DNA from: Astropecten irregularis
Taxonomy: Eukaryota > Echinodermata > Asteroidea > Paxillosida > Astropectinidae
Length of the DNA: 64,000 bases
Assembly: GCA_963971285.1 (NCBI GenBank)
Contig: OZ020248.1
Coordinates: 2,914,001-2,978,000 of the forward strand
Direction: 5' to 3'
The position numbers and the translations under genes are program-made. Positions 46,318 to 57,200 of this stretch are shown piece after piece. The notes beneath the pieces are model-generated. The model searched no databases and had not been told where the DNA came from. It was given only the letters and a program-made list of their open reading frames with translations. Every line of letters begins with the position of its first letter. Position 1 is the stretch's first letter.

Positions 46318-46354
46318 CGTGGCATCAACGTGTCAACAATTCACAGCATATGAT
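40729..46354 (-). CDS. UNC13D: UNC13D-like coding exons 1-4 (N-terminal region)
   Basis: Coding parts: 46124-46317, 44986-45138, 44755-44851 and 40729-40818. The start ATG at 46317 is followed by MAETAMERSHMTVDHR. Exon 1 extends to an acceptor at 46354, giving 37 nt of 5' UTR and implying an upstream non-coding exon. The right border of exon 2 (45138) is the least certain boundary: it was chosen because it is the AG that keeps phase with exon 1. The region is charged and has no recognised domain before FFENFSALPEV in exon 3. Confidence 0.7.
40904..41222. mobile_element. TTAA MITE subfamily, divergent copy
   Basis: Shares the inner modules of the TTAA family (a segment like TTTATCCAGAAATTAGTA, and the ATGAAGATGGTG block) but has a different right half. 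TTAA occurs at 40900-40903 and 41223-41226. A related copy in inverted orientation follows directly at about 41227-41585. Confidence 0.55.
41227..41585. mobile_element. TTAA MITE subfamily, inverted neighbour
   Basis: Contains the GGATAAATACACCATTTCAG module and the ACATTTCTGTTTTGGTTTG end of the TTAA family, reading opposite to the copy at 40904-41222. A third relative lies at about 31600-31890. Confidence 0.5.
42716..42962. mobile_element. Hairpin MITE with tandem GCGACGCGTCCTAGCT array
   Basis: Ends GGGGCCGATTTCATAAAACT and CTTTATGAAATCGGCCCC are perfect inverted repeats. The core is a run of about six GTCCTAGCTGCGACRC units plus GACGCGTCGCA modules, each itself partly palindromic. Confidence 0.75.
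43334..43675. mobile_element. TTAA MITE, degenerate copy
   Basis: Internal modules and the end GTATGATATTACCTTTT are recognisable, but the TTAA flanks are altered. Confidence 0.55.
43976..44205. mobile_element. GATCCTAGCAGGATC foldback repeat, rearranged
   Basis: Contains several GATCYTAGCA-type modules in both directions (44029-44180), so the core has been partly duplicated. Confidence 0.55.
44459..44655. mobile_element. Hairpin MITE, truncated relative of 530-829
   Basis: Begins GGGCCCAATTTCATGGAATC and contains the CCGTAAGCAAGACTTTCGCT module, but the opposite terminus is absent. Confidence 0.55.
45711..46015 (+). mobile_element. tRNA-derived SINE, family II
   Basis: GGGGTGCTGTGGCCTAGTGG head, GGGTTCGAGTCCAGCCATGA B box, CCTTGGGCAAGACGCTTTG, ending ATGACCAGGGACAATTAG. 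Lies between coding exons 1 and 2. Confidence 0.85.
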
Positions 46355-47924
46355 CTGTAAGAGTATCACAAACAAATTCAAGAAGTTATTAAATCACAAA
46401 TTTACAAAAATTGCCATGATGACACGTGTGATGTGTGTATATATATGGAGGGTGGAAATTGAAAAGTATGGTGGACTTTCTCCACAGCATTGTCATTTAA
46501 CCCTAATTAAACCCTCTGCACTTCCCACACAAGACAAGAGCTGCTTACCACACTTAACCAGTCTCCACCAAAGATTATAAAGCGCTATGGCAAGATGGAG
46601 AACTCTCCAATGAAACGCGTAATTGCCATGGGCGCCATTCTGGTGTGAGGGCAGGCTCCACATACGGAGTTTCCATAGCATGATATGAGCTATGTATGCA
46701 GTAATAAGTATTGCACACAAGTAACTTGCAAAAGTAGGTCCAGAAAACCACAAAAAAATCTTCGTTTTCATATTCAGTGGCTACACATCAATGTCAAATA
46801 TTTCTATTTACAATAAACAATCTAGTTTCAATCGAATTCGGACCAAAATTTTGCCTAACTGTCCTAACACTCCCCTTTTCTTTGATAAATCTCCCAGCCC
46901 CCCATATGTCCCGTGTACAAACTACTCGCTATTTTCACACCAGAATTAACATGCGCCATACATGGTCAGTTGACTCAGTTCTCCATCTTGCGCATATATA
47001 GCGCTATATAATCTTTGGTCTCCACATGGGACTGGATCATAAACCAAGCTGATAAACCACACTCTGTGGTGTATTGTGGTATTCAGGATACCATACTTAC
47101 CACAGCCATTAATTACAATGCATGTGGACTGATCTTCTGTTTTAAAAATGATACAAGTGTACAAGTGTACAAATGTTGAGCACTGCGCTAGTCAAATATT
47201 GCATGTTATAGGCCCAAAATGCACATATGTAGAATGTTTTAACATTTTAAGTGTCAGGCAATTGCCAGCGCATTTTCTAAATTTATTTTCTTCAAATCTT
47301 CAAACTGGCAGCGAATACCGGTATTCAAACGAGACAGGCCCAGCATCTATGCACACGTACATGTAATCTGTTATAAATAGCACTGGATACATGTCACACG
47401 ATCCTTAAAATATCTTGCACGCATAACTGCATTCAATCAATATGAAAATCAAGCTGAGTAGCCTTGGCGTTTGTTCAATTAAGGATGGCATGGAAAATTG
47501 ACTGCATATTTTTATTATTTTTCTGAATGACCTCTGTTCTGTATTGATTTCACCTTGAATAAAATAATTGAGAGTGTGCCTAATTAAATAAGCCACAAGG
47601 AAGATGCATGCAGCGTTACAGCCAAGATTAAACAGCCAATCATTTCATATTTCAAGGGAAAAGGGACTTCTTCAAATGATTTAACAATTTTGCTGAAACA
47701 AGGTAACCCATTTCAAGACATTTAAACTGCTGTGTGCCTGTTTATCATGTTTGAGCTCCTTTTTACAAAAAATGGCGACAATATTTCATTGCAAAAATGC
47801 AATTCATGAAAGTCAGATTAGTCTTGTCTAATCTATAAATGCTTGCCAAACATATAAGCCTATCTACCCAAAGATCAGCAAAAAATTAAAGTAGAAAAAT
47901 TAAATAAATACAAAGATGGGACAG

Positions 47925-48052
47925 GGACACCACTAACAACACATTGGGCTGTGCACAGTATTCCAGTGGTTGCTTGTTTGTAGCCCGCTCCAGTAAATCT
48001 TTCTTTGTTAAATTGTCAATGCCTTTAAATTGGTCCAAGATCAGTTTCCCTT
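47925..48052 (+). mobile_element. tRNA-derived SINE, family I, degenerate
   Basis: A diverged copy with GACACCACTAACAACACATT and GTAGCCCGCTCCAGTAAATC. Its tail participates in a 233-bp tandem duplication. Confidence 0.5.
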
Positions 48053-48436
48053 GTGGTTATTTCAGGATTAAATATGTTAATTGACTGACTATTATTTTTA
48101 AAGGTAATATCACTGGTTATTGAAAAAAATGCAGATTCATGGGCAAAAATATCAAGGAAAATACCACTAACAGTCATCTGTGAAATTTTCAGTCCAATAC
48201 AGTTGCTTGTTTGTAGCCCGCTCCAGTAAATCTTTCTTTGTTAAATTTTCAATGCCTTTAAATTGGTCCAAGATCAGTTTCCCTTGTGGTTATTTCAGGA
48301 TTAAATATGTTAATTGACTGACTATTATTTTTAAAGGTAATATCACTGGTTATTGAAAAAAATGCAGATTCATGGGCAAAAATATCAAGGAAAATACACT
48401 AACGTCAGTCATCTGTGAAATTTTCAGTCCAATACA
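47971..48436. repeat. 233-bp tandem duplication across a SINE-MITE junction
   Basis: TGCTTGTTTGTAGCCCGCTC occurs at 47971 and again at 48204, and the following sequence, through the SINE tail and the left part of the TTAA MITE, repeats almost exactly. Confidence 0.85.
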
Positions 48437-48694
48437 GTGCCCACTACAGTAATTGAGAAATCAGTGAAAAACGCCCGCAGTATTTCTTAAGTCTTTTCAC
48501 CATTATTTTTATTGTTAAAAGATCAAAAATGTTTTTGGTCTTAATGGTTTTACTCTTTGCTGGATAAATACAGCATTTTGGGCAGAAAATGTCAAACGGT
48601 ACATGTTTCTATCATCACCACCTTTGTACCCTGTAAGTTGAAGAAAATCTGTAAACATTTCTGTTTTGTATGCTATTAAAGTATGATAGTACCT
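48102..48694. mobile_element. TTAA MITE with internal tandem duplication
   Basis: TTAA at 48098-48101 and 48695-48698 brackets the element. Its left part, together with the tail of the preceding SINE, has been duplicated, which makes it almost twice the normal length. Confidence 0.7.
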
Positions 48695-48899
48695 TTAATG
48701 AACAATTAATGCACAGAATTTATAACCATTCTCTACTCTCCACCCTATGCTAAAGTTGTACCCCCAAAAAACAACAACAGAAACAAAACCTACATTCAAT
48801 TGCATCAAACCATGCAAAAATATTGAGGAAGGCTAAGAAAAGAAAGAAAAGATCCTGCTAGGATCAAAACATGTCAGGCCCTCCCAACTCTGAGCAAAA

Positions 48900-49010
48900 G
48901 AAAGAAAAAATTGAAAACAAAAATTGAAAACAAAATTGAAAACAAAATTGAAAACAAAAATCGAAAACAAACATTGAAAACAAACATTGAAAACAAAAGA
49001 AAACAAAAGG
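48900..49010. repeat. ATTGAAAACAAA tandem repeat
   Basis: Eight or so units of ATTGAAAACAAA(A) with slight length variation, inside the long first intron or flank of the UNC13D-like gene. Confidence 0.85.
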
Positions 49011-50091
49011 TATGCGTACTGTTTGACTTATTGGTAATCCAATCCAATGAACGAAAAAAAAAAAAATTCCTATCTTTCAAATTGTCAGATTATTTTGTTT
49101 CATTGGCATCAGAAGCTGGAATTAGGGGTGCAATTTATTTTTAGCGTTTGCCCCAGACACTGTTTTCCCTCAATACATCGCTAAAAAGAAAATTAGACAC
49201 GGAATGAGAAAATCTGTTAAATAGAAAATTTAGCCTCAAAGACAAAGTGGGAAGAATTTCACTGAAAGCCATCACTTGTGCACAAACCTATGGGACCGAC
49301 AGAGGGCGTTTTGAGAAAAATGGCTACCGCTGCATTCAAAGTGTTTCATCGTAGGTCAAAAAACACTGAAAATCTCACTTTTCAGATATGCTACCCCAGT
49401 GTACACACCTCCCTGAGATTGAAGTTCATCATGACTTGCATCCAATAAGTTATCTCTTGGAGGAAATAACCCTGTTTCCGTAATGGCCGTCAGTGGAATT
49501 CTTTCCGACAAAGTTAAAATTCGAACTTACATCATTAAATCCTTTCTTCCTTCACGATAGGTCAATCCACAATAAAACTTACTTTAAACAAATTAGGTCC
49601 CTAACAACATGTCAAAGCACAACTGACAAATACATGACATGTAACACGTTACGGTACTGTTGATCAACTACAGACTAACTGTGAAAGCAGTCAGCACTAA
49701 CTTGTAGACTGTACTACTGTGTAGGCTATGTAACAGCACGGTGTAGAAATTCCTTCCTTCCTCCATGAGTTTGACAGTACCACCAACTGCCAGGCGAGGA
49801 CAGGATGGTAAAAATACAAACAAGCAATAATGAAAACTACCTGGCCAGGCCATGACATCATCATATTGTCTTTCCTTCCTCCAGGAAGTGCAAGGCCCAG
49901 GCTGATATCGATATAGGCCCTAGGTCATTATCACGAAACCTACCCTGCCCTGGCCTAGCTGGCACTATGTGGCGGATCATGCAGCAAATTAATGGTTAAG
50001 GTCACAGGCTTACAATATTAACATTCAACCAAAATAATTTCACGAAATCAGTGCATGCAGAGACAAATGAAATAGGCCTAACGTTACTTAC

Positions 50092-50330
50092 ATTTGCCCA
50101 AGAAATCTGACGTTTGTTGTAAATTCTCACACAGCTGCTCCTTCTTCAGAACTGAGGTTTAGACACACCAGATAGCCCAGGTTAGCTTCCAGCCAGCATA
50201 CTTGACCAAAAACGCTTCCAAACAGTGAACCATTTCGGACTCGGTTTCCACGAAATTAGAATTAGAACTTGAGTAGGGCCTATGCGTTATACGTATCACA
50301 CGTACCGGGAAGGAGTGAAAGTTTACAAAC
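50092..50330 (-). promoter_or_regulatory. Probable non-coding first exon and promoter of UNC13D-like gene
   Basis: A strong donor (GGGCAAAT then GTAAGTAA on the minus strand) occurs at 50092/50091, and the ATG-containing exon begins with an acceptor after 46354. Together they suggest a leader exon and a 3.7-kb first intron. The right border (transcription start) is not determined; the value given is a guess. Confidence 0.35.
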
Positions 50331-51030
50331 ATGTTAAACTTGTTTCCAGGCGCGGTTCTGCAGCCAATTTGGTATAGCCTTTCTTCAAAGCTCTAACCAT
50401 GAACACCTTTAGGGTGCTGACCATGTAAAAATAAATAGGCCCAAATCGGTTCCACGGAGCTCATGAATTGTTTGTATACCCTCACATTTTTTTCTCTTAA
50501 AGCGTCTGGTGATGAGCTTTACGTGGGAAGTCTTGTAGACAAAATGGATGGAACCCGATCATCAGAGTTTGGACTTTCATCTTTGAGCCGTTTGGATGAA
50601 ATCAGGCCCTAAATTCGCTCTATTTTTGCCCTGTATAGTGGAGGGGTACTATTTTTGGTCTGGCACCGGTCAATTCGGCCGTGAATGTACTTTTCGGCAA
50701 AAAGTCACCGGTTAACCTATACAAAATTTAATAATTTTCACCTTTATTTTGCCGTTTTAGTCGATTGCCTCAGACACTTCTGAGTTTTTTAATTATTTTT
50801 TTTTAATTGGCCATTTTACGAGGGAGCCTATGGGAATTTATTTAGTGGTCTACACTCCTTAGCTAGGCCCATTTGGAGGTAGGACACATGCCTAGGGTGG
50901 TCAACTAGGCAAGCCTATTTGCATAATTCTATCTCCCCGAAAAATCATTAATAACAAAGATAGCATTATCATGGAATATTAAATTTGTGATTTTTGGTCG
51001 GGAAATAGATAATATGCAAATTAATCACAT

Positions 51031-51170
51031 GCTTGCTCAGGTGGGATTCGAACCCACGACCTCCTACTGACTATAGTGCAGATGCCTTACCTGCTAGGCC
51101 ACCGAGCTAGCTGTGGTCTGCAGGGTGAAGCGAATCCAATATCGCGGCGGGTACCGCAGTAAATCATGAA
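51031..51170 (-). mobile_element. tRNA-derived SINE, family III, left arm of inverted pair
   Basis: Complement copy with CTCAGGTGGGATTCGAACCC and ACCTGCTAGGCCACCGAGCT, then GGTCTGCAGGGTGAAGCGAA. Confidence 0.8.
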
Positions 51171-51224
51171 TATTAAATGATTTTTGGTCGGGAAATAGAT
51201 AATATGCAAATTATAAGCTTACCC

Positions 51225-51445
51225 TTCACCGACGTGGATGAGCACTGTATACCCCGTGCTTGTTAGAGCACATATTGGATTCTATTCACCCTGCAGACCC
51301 CAGCTAGCTCGGTGGCCTAGCAGGTAAGGCATCTGCACTATAGTCAGCAGGAGGTCGTGGGTTCAAATCCCACCTGAGCAAGCATGTGATTTTTTTCACG
51401 TGCTCTCAAAAGCACTGAGTATACAGTGCTCATCCACGACGGTGA
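51225..51445 (+). mobile_element. tRNA-derived SINE, family III, right arm of inverted pair
   Basis: GCTCGGTGGCCTAGCAGGTA head, GTGGGTTCAAATCCCACCTG B box, body through AAAGCACTGAGTATACAGTG. Nearly identical to the left arm in the tRNA-like part. Confidence 0.8.
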
Positions 51446-51541
51446 AGGGCAAGCCTAATTTGCATAAAGATAGCATAAATTATATTATCCACCTTCTGGA
51501 TGGGGGCGGGGCGCAAAATCCGGGTCGGCGTGGGCTTGTCT

Positions 51542-51786
51542 AATGGGAGACTTTTGGAGAGTCGGTCTTGAGTTAGTCTGGTTCCCGGACCCAAAAAGCT
51601 CCCGACTATCGTCTGTCAAAATAATATAGGTAATAAGAGTCGTCAGGGAATCTTTGGGCAGGGAACCAGACTAGTCTTGAGTCAACAGCGCGCGCGCGCA
51701 ATACAACGCGCGCATGCTCACAATTGCGCAAGCATGGTTTGCGCGTGCGCTGTTGACTCAAGACCGACTCTCCAAAAGTCTCCCAT
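51542..51786. mobile_element. AATGGGAGACTTT-family MITE carrying an insert
   Basis: Ends AATGGGAGACTTTTGGAGAG and CTCTCCAAAAGTCTCCCATT are perfect inverted repeats. An unrelated palindromic element interrupts the left arm at 51575-51672. Confidence 0.8.
51575..51672. mobile_element. Small palindromic element nested in 51542-51786
   Basis: Ends AGTCTGGTTCCC and GGGAACCAGACT are perfect inverted repeats enclosing about 75 bp. The phrase AGTCTGGT also occurs in inverted form around 16034 and 16110, where a diverged relative may sit. Confidence 0.65.
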
Positions 51787-52259
51787 TAATGGGATGATAT
51801 GAATAAATTTGGACACGACAGGCACCGGCGACCACCTCGTCGTTTACAAAACAGAAGATTAGGCCTAACGTCGACAGATTTATCTCAAATTATAGGGCGT
51901 GAGAATAATTGATATGGCAAACAGTTAAATCACGGGTGTGGAATGGTTTGATAAAATGACCGGAATTAATTATTAGATTTTGGTAAACATTAAGTTTTCT
52001 CCATTTCACTGATATGAAGAAAAACATTGGTCCCTATTGGACCTATATTAACAAAAATCAGCAAAGAAAAAGACGTCTAGCTATACATGTATGCTTTATT
52101 TATAGGTCATTCATCCATAACATCTTTCTTGCGTTGCAAAAATTTGAGGTCATTCATTTCTTAAAAACTTAAAAGCTAAGACTTTTAAATCAAATGAAAA
52201 TATGAGTATATTTTCGTAATGGCAATTCCCATAACAGTGCTTATCATTCTTTCCTTACA

Positions 52260-52661
52260 TTAAAATTTCCTTTCTTTTGTAAATTTGTTTTTGTCAAGAA
52301 AACATATGCAAACTTTCTGAATTCCTCGAGAAAACTCATTCCTTTTGGCCAACATGGGCAATGCATATTTTTTTTTTTTTAGAACCGCACCGATTAACTC
52401 ATTGTTATTACATTTAAGGCAATATGCTGGACGGAGCTCCAAAAGTGCCACACCACGCATCACAATAACACCGTAATTAACTTGTCGATCATGATACAGA
52501 TCGTTTATTTGGCCGGATAAGTGAAATATGGCATTCGTGGTGCTCCGTACAGTTAAGTGACGTGCCATTACTACATTATTGCATCTTAGGGTCTTAGGGT
52601 ATTTTAACCGGGTTTCTAAGCTAAACAGCAACAGAGCAAAATGCAATTCTAAAATACTCAT
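52260..52661 (-). CDS. Uncertain 133-residue ORF downstream of the fibrinogen gene
   Basis: The ORF starts MSILELHFALLLFSLETRL and has no recognised domain. It lies on the same strand 560 bp beyond the fibrinogen-gene stop, so it could be 3' UTR, a small gene or chance. A run of T/A at 52368-52382 interrupts any clean composition. I cannot support a function. Confidence 0.15.
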   Translation of the reverse strand: MSILELHFALLLFSLETRLKYPKTLRCNNVVMARHLTVRSTTNAIFHLSGQINDLYHDRQVNYGVIVMRGVALLELRPAYCLKCNNNELIGAVLKKKKYALPMLAKRNEFSRGIQKVCICFLDKNKFTKERKF

Positions 52662-52850
52662 GTTAACATTTAATTAAATGAATATTGTTCTCAGCATTTA
52701 AAAATATCCCGCCAATCGTTTCGATCCTGATAGGATGGAAATGCCTCTCCTATAACGTTTGACAAAATGTGGTACACATTTAACTATATTAACACTATGT
52801 AGTCTTCATGATGTGTTTCATCTACATTTAAAAATAATGCACAGTCGCAT

Positions 52851-52994
52851 AATGGGAGACTTTTGAGAACCGTTCTTCAAGTCAACAGCGCACGCGCACG
52901 CACAACAGCGCAGGCGCAAAACAACGCGCGCATGCTCACAATTACGTGCGCGTGCGCTGTTGACTTGAAGACCGGTTCTCAAAAGTCTCCCATT
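52851..52994. mobile_element. AATGGGAGACTTT-family MITE
   Basis: Ends AATGGGAGACTTTTGAGAAC and GTTCTCAAAAGTCTCCCATT are perfect inverted repeats. The stem includes GTCAACAGCGCACGCGCACG. A clean single copy. Confidence 0.8.
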
Positions 52995-53221
52995 CTAAAA
53001 TGACTCCAGTCCAGTCTGCAAAAATATCAAAATATACGTCAATTAACTGACTGAACTTTCCACGAATGAATGCTAATACACTTTTACACTTCGCTTACTT
53101 AATTGTTTCGTGCCAGGACTCAAAATTAATGTAACTCGATCTACACAATCCCATGCATTATTCATAATATAAATATTTTGAAAAGAAATAACTTCATTTT
53201 CGGGGCGTGAACAATTTTGAA

Positions 53222-54262
53222 TTAAAAGTCTGTTTCACGAATTTTCATCATGGCATTTTTCATAGAGTAGTCCATGTTCTTCCACTCATACCATTCTACG
53301 CCTTCGTCTACACCAGGATTGGCATAATCCTCCACATAATAATAACCATTTAAATTTGCATTTGCACAGCGATTAAACCAAAATCCACCCAAATGCTTTT
53401 GCGCACAATGCCTCGAAGATGATCCATCGTTATCCCTGTCCTTTGTAGAAAAATAATTGTCCCTGTGATAGCCAAGAGAGTCACCAGCAGTGCTGCCGGC
53501 ATCATATTGACCAAGGCGTAGAGTATATTTCTCTCCTGTGATTTGGAAACTTGTGTACTTGGCCCATGCAGTGTTACCTTCCCAGTCCCCAATGTCCACG
53601 CGCAGCTCCCATGTTCCATGTGTGGTCAGCACCACCAAGTTGTCATTGCCCAGCCAGAACTCACCAGAGAGATTACCAAAGCCAGATTGGTACTCAGTCC
53701 AGTTACGATAAAAGTCCACACTGCCATCTTGCCGTCTCTGGAATACGATCCACCCAGCGCCGCCATAATTACTTCCCATATCACAGAATACCTGTAGGCC
53801 ATTGCTTTTGAATCCTGATGATGGGTAGATGGTAAAGACACCGCTTGTGTTAAAGCCTGCCTCGTATAGTTTAAGGCAACTTTCATATTGAGTCACTTGT
53901 GCCACGGAGAAAAGAGGTGTGTCTTCATTTTCATCAAAGTACACACTTCCCTGATCTTGAAAGAAGTCGTCAGCATGCCCATCTCTGGTAGCATTGTTCA
54001 ATTCACAGATATTGGTGTTCTTATCAAAGTTTATAGACTTACAATTTTTGTCCACGCTACAATCTCTCCCACAGATGACAGCCGATCTCACATGCTTCTT
54101 TGCATATGCAAATCTTCTTAAGACTCTATTCTGTGCAGCATAAACCACCAACTGATGGCGGTTTCGGCTATGCTGGCATTCAAGTCCAATAACGATTGAG
54201 ATCATGCCGAAGAACAAGACTAACAACAGCAGCTTCAGTCTCAAACCATCGGAATAGGCCAT
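53222..54262 (-). CDS. Secreted PAN/apple and fibrinogen-C domain protein, intronless
   Basis: A single 346-residue ORF. Residues 9-27 (LKLLLLVLFFGMISIVIGL) form a signal peptide or membrane anchor. About residues 29-110 resemble a PAN/apple domain, with CGRDCSVDKNCKSINFD and a Cys before ELNN. Residues about 127-344 are a fibrinogen C-terminal domain: SCLKLYEAGFNTSGVFTIYP, VFCDMGSN, GWIVFQRRQDGSVDFYRNW, GEFWLGND, the calcium-site motif DRDND, and a Cys pair in HCAQKHLGGFWFNRC. NWT and NLS are potential N-glycosylation sites. The start ATG has A at -3 and G at +4. Ficolins, tachylectin-5 and related proteins use this fold to bind acetylated sugars, so a secreted recognition or adhesion role is inferred. 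Lack of introns suggests origin by retroposition or an intronless expanded family. Its precise ligand is unknown. Confidence 0.9.
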   Translation of the reverse strand: MAYSDGLRLKLLLLVLFFGMISIVIGLECQHSRNRHQLVVYAAQNRVLRRFAYAKKHVRSAVICGRDCSVDKNCKSINFDKNTNICELNNATRDGHADDFFQDQGSVYFDENEDTPLFSVAQVTQYESCLKLYEAGFNTSGVFTIYPSSGFKSNGLQVFCDMGSNYGGAGWIVFQRRQDGSVDFYRNWTEYQSGFGNLSGEFWLGNDNLVVLTTHGTWELRVDIGDWEGNTAWAKYTSFQITGEKYTLRLGQYDAGSTAGDSLGYHRDNYFSTKDRDNDGSSSRHCAQKHLGGFWFNRCANANLNGYYYVEDYANPGVDEGVEWYEWKNMDYSMKNAMMKIRETDF

Positions 54263-57200
54263 TTCGTGAAGGAATATCGAAATAGCTTGTTTGATCGGAT
54301 AAATTCGAGGTATGTGCCTCGGTATAATTACCTATAATAACATGCGATATAACACATCTATCAAAGCGGCAGAGCCTCTATTTCGTTGACTGTTTATAGC
54401 ACAAACTGCGACATACGTTGATCAGCACCCCGACAACCCTTGGAGGGATATTGCATGTTGTAGGAAACCCGCAGCTCGATCGTGATTGGTTGACCATTTT
54501 ACATCCCTTTGAGGTGGAACTCTGTGATTGGCTGGCGATTTCTTTCTGAGTGTCAGGCTTCATAGCCGTGATGCATGATGATGACTAAAATTGATTTTTT
54601 GTTTCTAATTTCGAAAGTAAAAAATGCCAAGCATGCACGGTATTGCATGTGTCAGCATTTACTGGAAATGAACAAAAAAGGATCGCCGATCACTCATTGA
54701 ATTTCGATAATAGCCGTGATCAAAATTATGTGTTCTTTCTGACAAAAGACTCCCGGAGCTGCTCAAGATATCGTCTCGATGGTTGATACCAAGTTCATGC
54801 GATTTGCGAAACTACGGAGCTCTAGAAAATCGATGAGTCGTCAAATTATTACTGCAAAAATATCTTATTTCGGCCTTTGGCTGCGATGACGTGTGATGTT
54901 GATAAACCATTTCGAATCAAATCAAAATAATTTCCTCACAAACAAGTCTACCTATTTGGCATGTTATTCAGGATGGCAGAACATTCCATATGAATCTTCA
55001 CATTACCTTCAACATGCCCATCACGCGTTTGCCATATTAAAATTCACTAAAAGGCAAATAGTATATATTAATAAATGACATAATTGTTTATTGACAGACA
55101 TACGCTCCAAAAATAAAGTACAGAACTTGAATGAGTTCACTGAATAAAAAAATAACAATAACAATTAAAAGGAGGAATCATAAGTACGAGCGATTCACAA
55201 AAGTGCGCCTCCAAGAGTTTGCAACGCGCTGGCCAATCACAAAGCACGAGTTTGTTGATCTGGAAAGGGTCGACCGATTCCACGCATTGTGATTGGCCAC
55301 CGCATTGCAAACTCTTGGTGGCGCACTATTGTGAATCACCCATATTGCTTTACTTTTTATACACTGCTTATTCTTATAAAATAATGACATTATGATTTCC
55401 TATCATGGAAAAGTTAATATTTGTGTAGAACAAAATTTGAGCCATTGTAGAAATTAGTAATTACTTATTGTGACTCAGCCGAGTCATTTTAAAACAATGA
55501 CTCCAATTATTGTTTAATTTTTAAATTGAGGTTTACGCCCATATCCAATACAATCCATAAAACCAAAAATTACTAACAAACAAAACAAAACAAAAACAAA
55601 TACGCAAGCACATCATAAGGATTAAAAAAAATAGCAAACTGTTAGACAATAAACGAAAACGAAATTATAAAAATATAATAACAAAACATCAACAACAACA
55701 AAAACACAAAAAATTAGGCAAGTAACAGTGGAATTATCAGTACATAATACTTCCCAGTAAAAACTTTCACTTGAAACAAATTCTTCAATCACACTTCAGA
55801 TAAATATTATGAAAGTTCACAGACAATTGAAAATTGGCATGCAAAGTACATCAGAGCTTGACAACAGATAAGAGTGCAAACTCGCACGAAGACCCGTAAC
55901 ATCATCGAGCACGGAGTATGTCGGGGAAAAAATCCCCATTGAAACAATACATGTCCAATCTTGTACCAAATAATCATTATAGAACTATTAACGTGAAGTG
56001 CAAAAGGCTCGAAAATGTATTTAGGTAAATTATCAACTTAACATAAATTGTTCGAGAGCTGCATGAAACAGCAGTGATTAAATATCATCCTGCTATTATG
56101 GTCATACATTGGTCAAGATGATTATACACAAACATTAAAATAACTCAAAGACAACTCAGGGATTTGCAACACTGACGAAATACCACAACCCAACTAAATA
56201 AACCACTAACCACCAATCCTATCCCAACCCCCCCCCCCAAAAAAAAGCAAACAAACAGACAAACAAACAAAAACACGATTCTGAAACCAATCCAAGACGA
56301 GTCGAACCCATTTGATCTCAATCAAACTATTTCTGACACAACCTAAGGTGGGAATTTTGTATTAATCTTGTGTTCCTTTTGTCAACTCAACTCTCACCAC
56401 TTACTAACCCGTCCCCGGTAAGACCCAACCAAATCTAGCCCCACACATAGGGTGTAGATGGCTCTCTTTTAAACACCGTCTCTCTCTGGTCGCCATTCAC
56501 AGCCCTACTTCAAGGCATGACTTAAACGCTCGAGATCCAAAGAGCAGAATTGTCACAAACTTTCAATTTCAATATCTTCTCAAATAAAGAAGACTGGACA
56601 ATTTCACTTACACTTTTGTATTCCTCAGACTTTGACTTCTCACACCAGCCCCTTAAAGTTTTCCATAACCGTACAATATCCCTTTTATTTCACCGTAAAA
56701 ATTCCAGGTTGTGGAATTGATAACCAAACCTAACTCAACCAAACCTATTCTAATCCAAATCCACCCCTGAAATTCCCAGCCAAACCTTTTTCCAACCAAA
56801 TTAAAGTTTAAACCCATTCTGACCCCACCAAACCCATTCCAACCCAATCAAACCAAACCTATCCTAGTGTAACCAAAACCCATCTCAACTCAATGACACC
56901 CAATTCAACCCAACTAAATCCACCAGCTTATACCTCACCCCTACCCAGCAGGAACCCAAGCACAACACATAAAATTGAACAAAACATGTAATAAACATAT
57001 TAAAGATATAACTCTTTTTTTTTCTTGAAAAAGGCACAATGACAATGCTGATTAAAAAAATGATAATAATCTTGATAACCTGTCTTATTCGCCACAAAGC
57101 AATATGCTTCAAATATACAGCCAAAATGTCTGAATGTTCAATTCAAAATGACAGAGTTTACCAGTCTTATTTTTATGATACACATTGTACACTTGATATA

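Larger units (their letters stand above)
50331..53221. other. Intergenic region right of UNC13D-like gene
   Basis: The interval holds the inverted SINE pair (51031-51450), two hairpin MITEs (51542-51786, 52851-52994) and the doubtful ORF at 52260-52661. No other gene was recognised. Confidence 0.5.

Noticed and set aside
49668-49853. 61-residue minus-strand frame near the UNC13D-like 5' region
   Set aside because: No splice or domain support; composition is that of flanking non-coding DNA.
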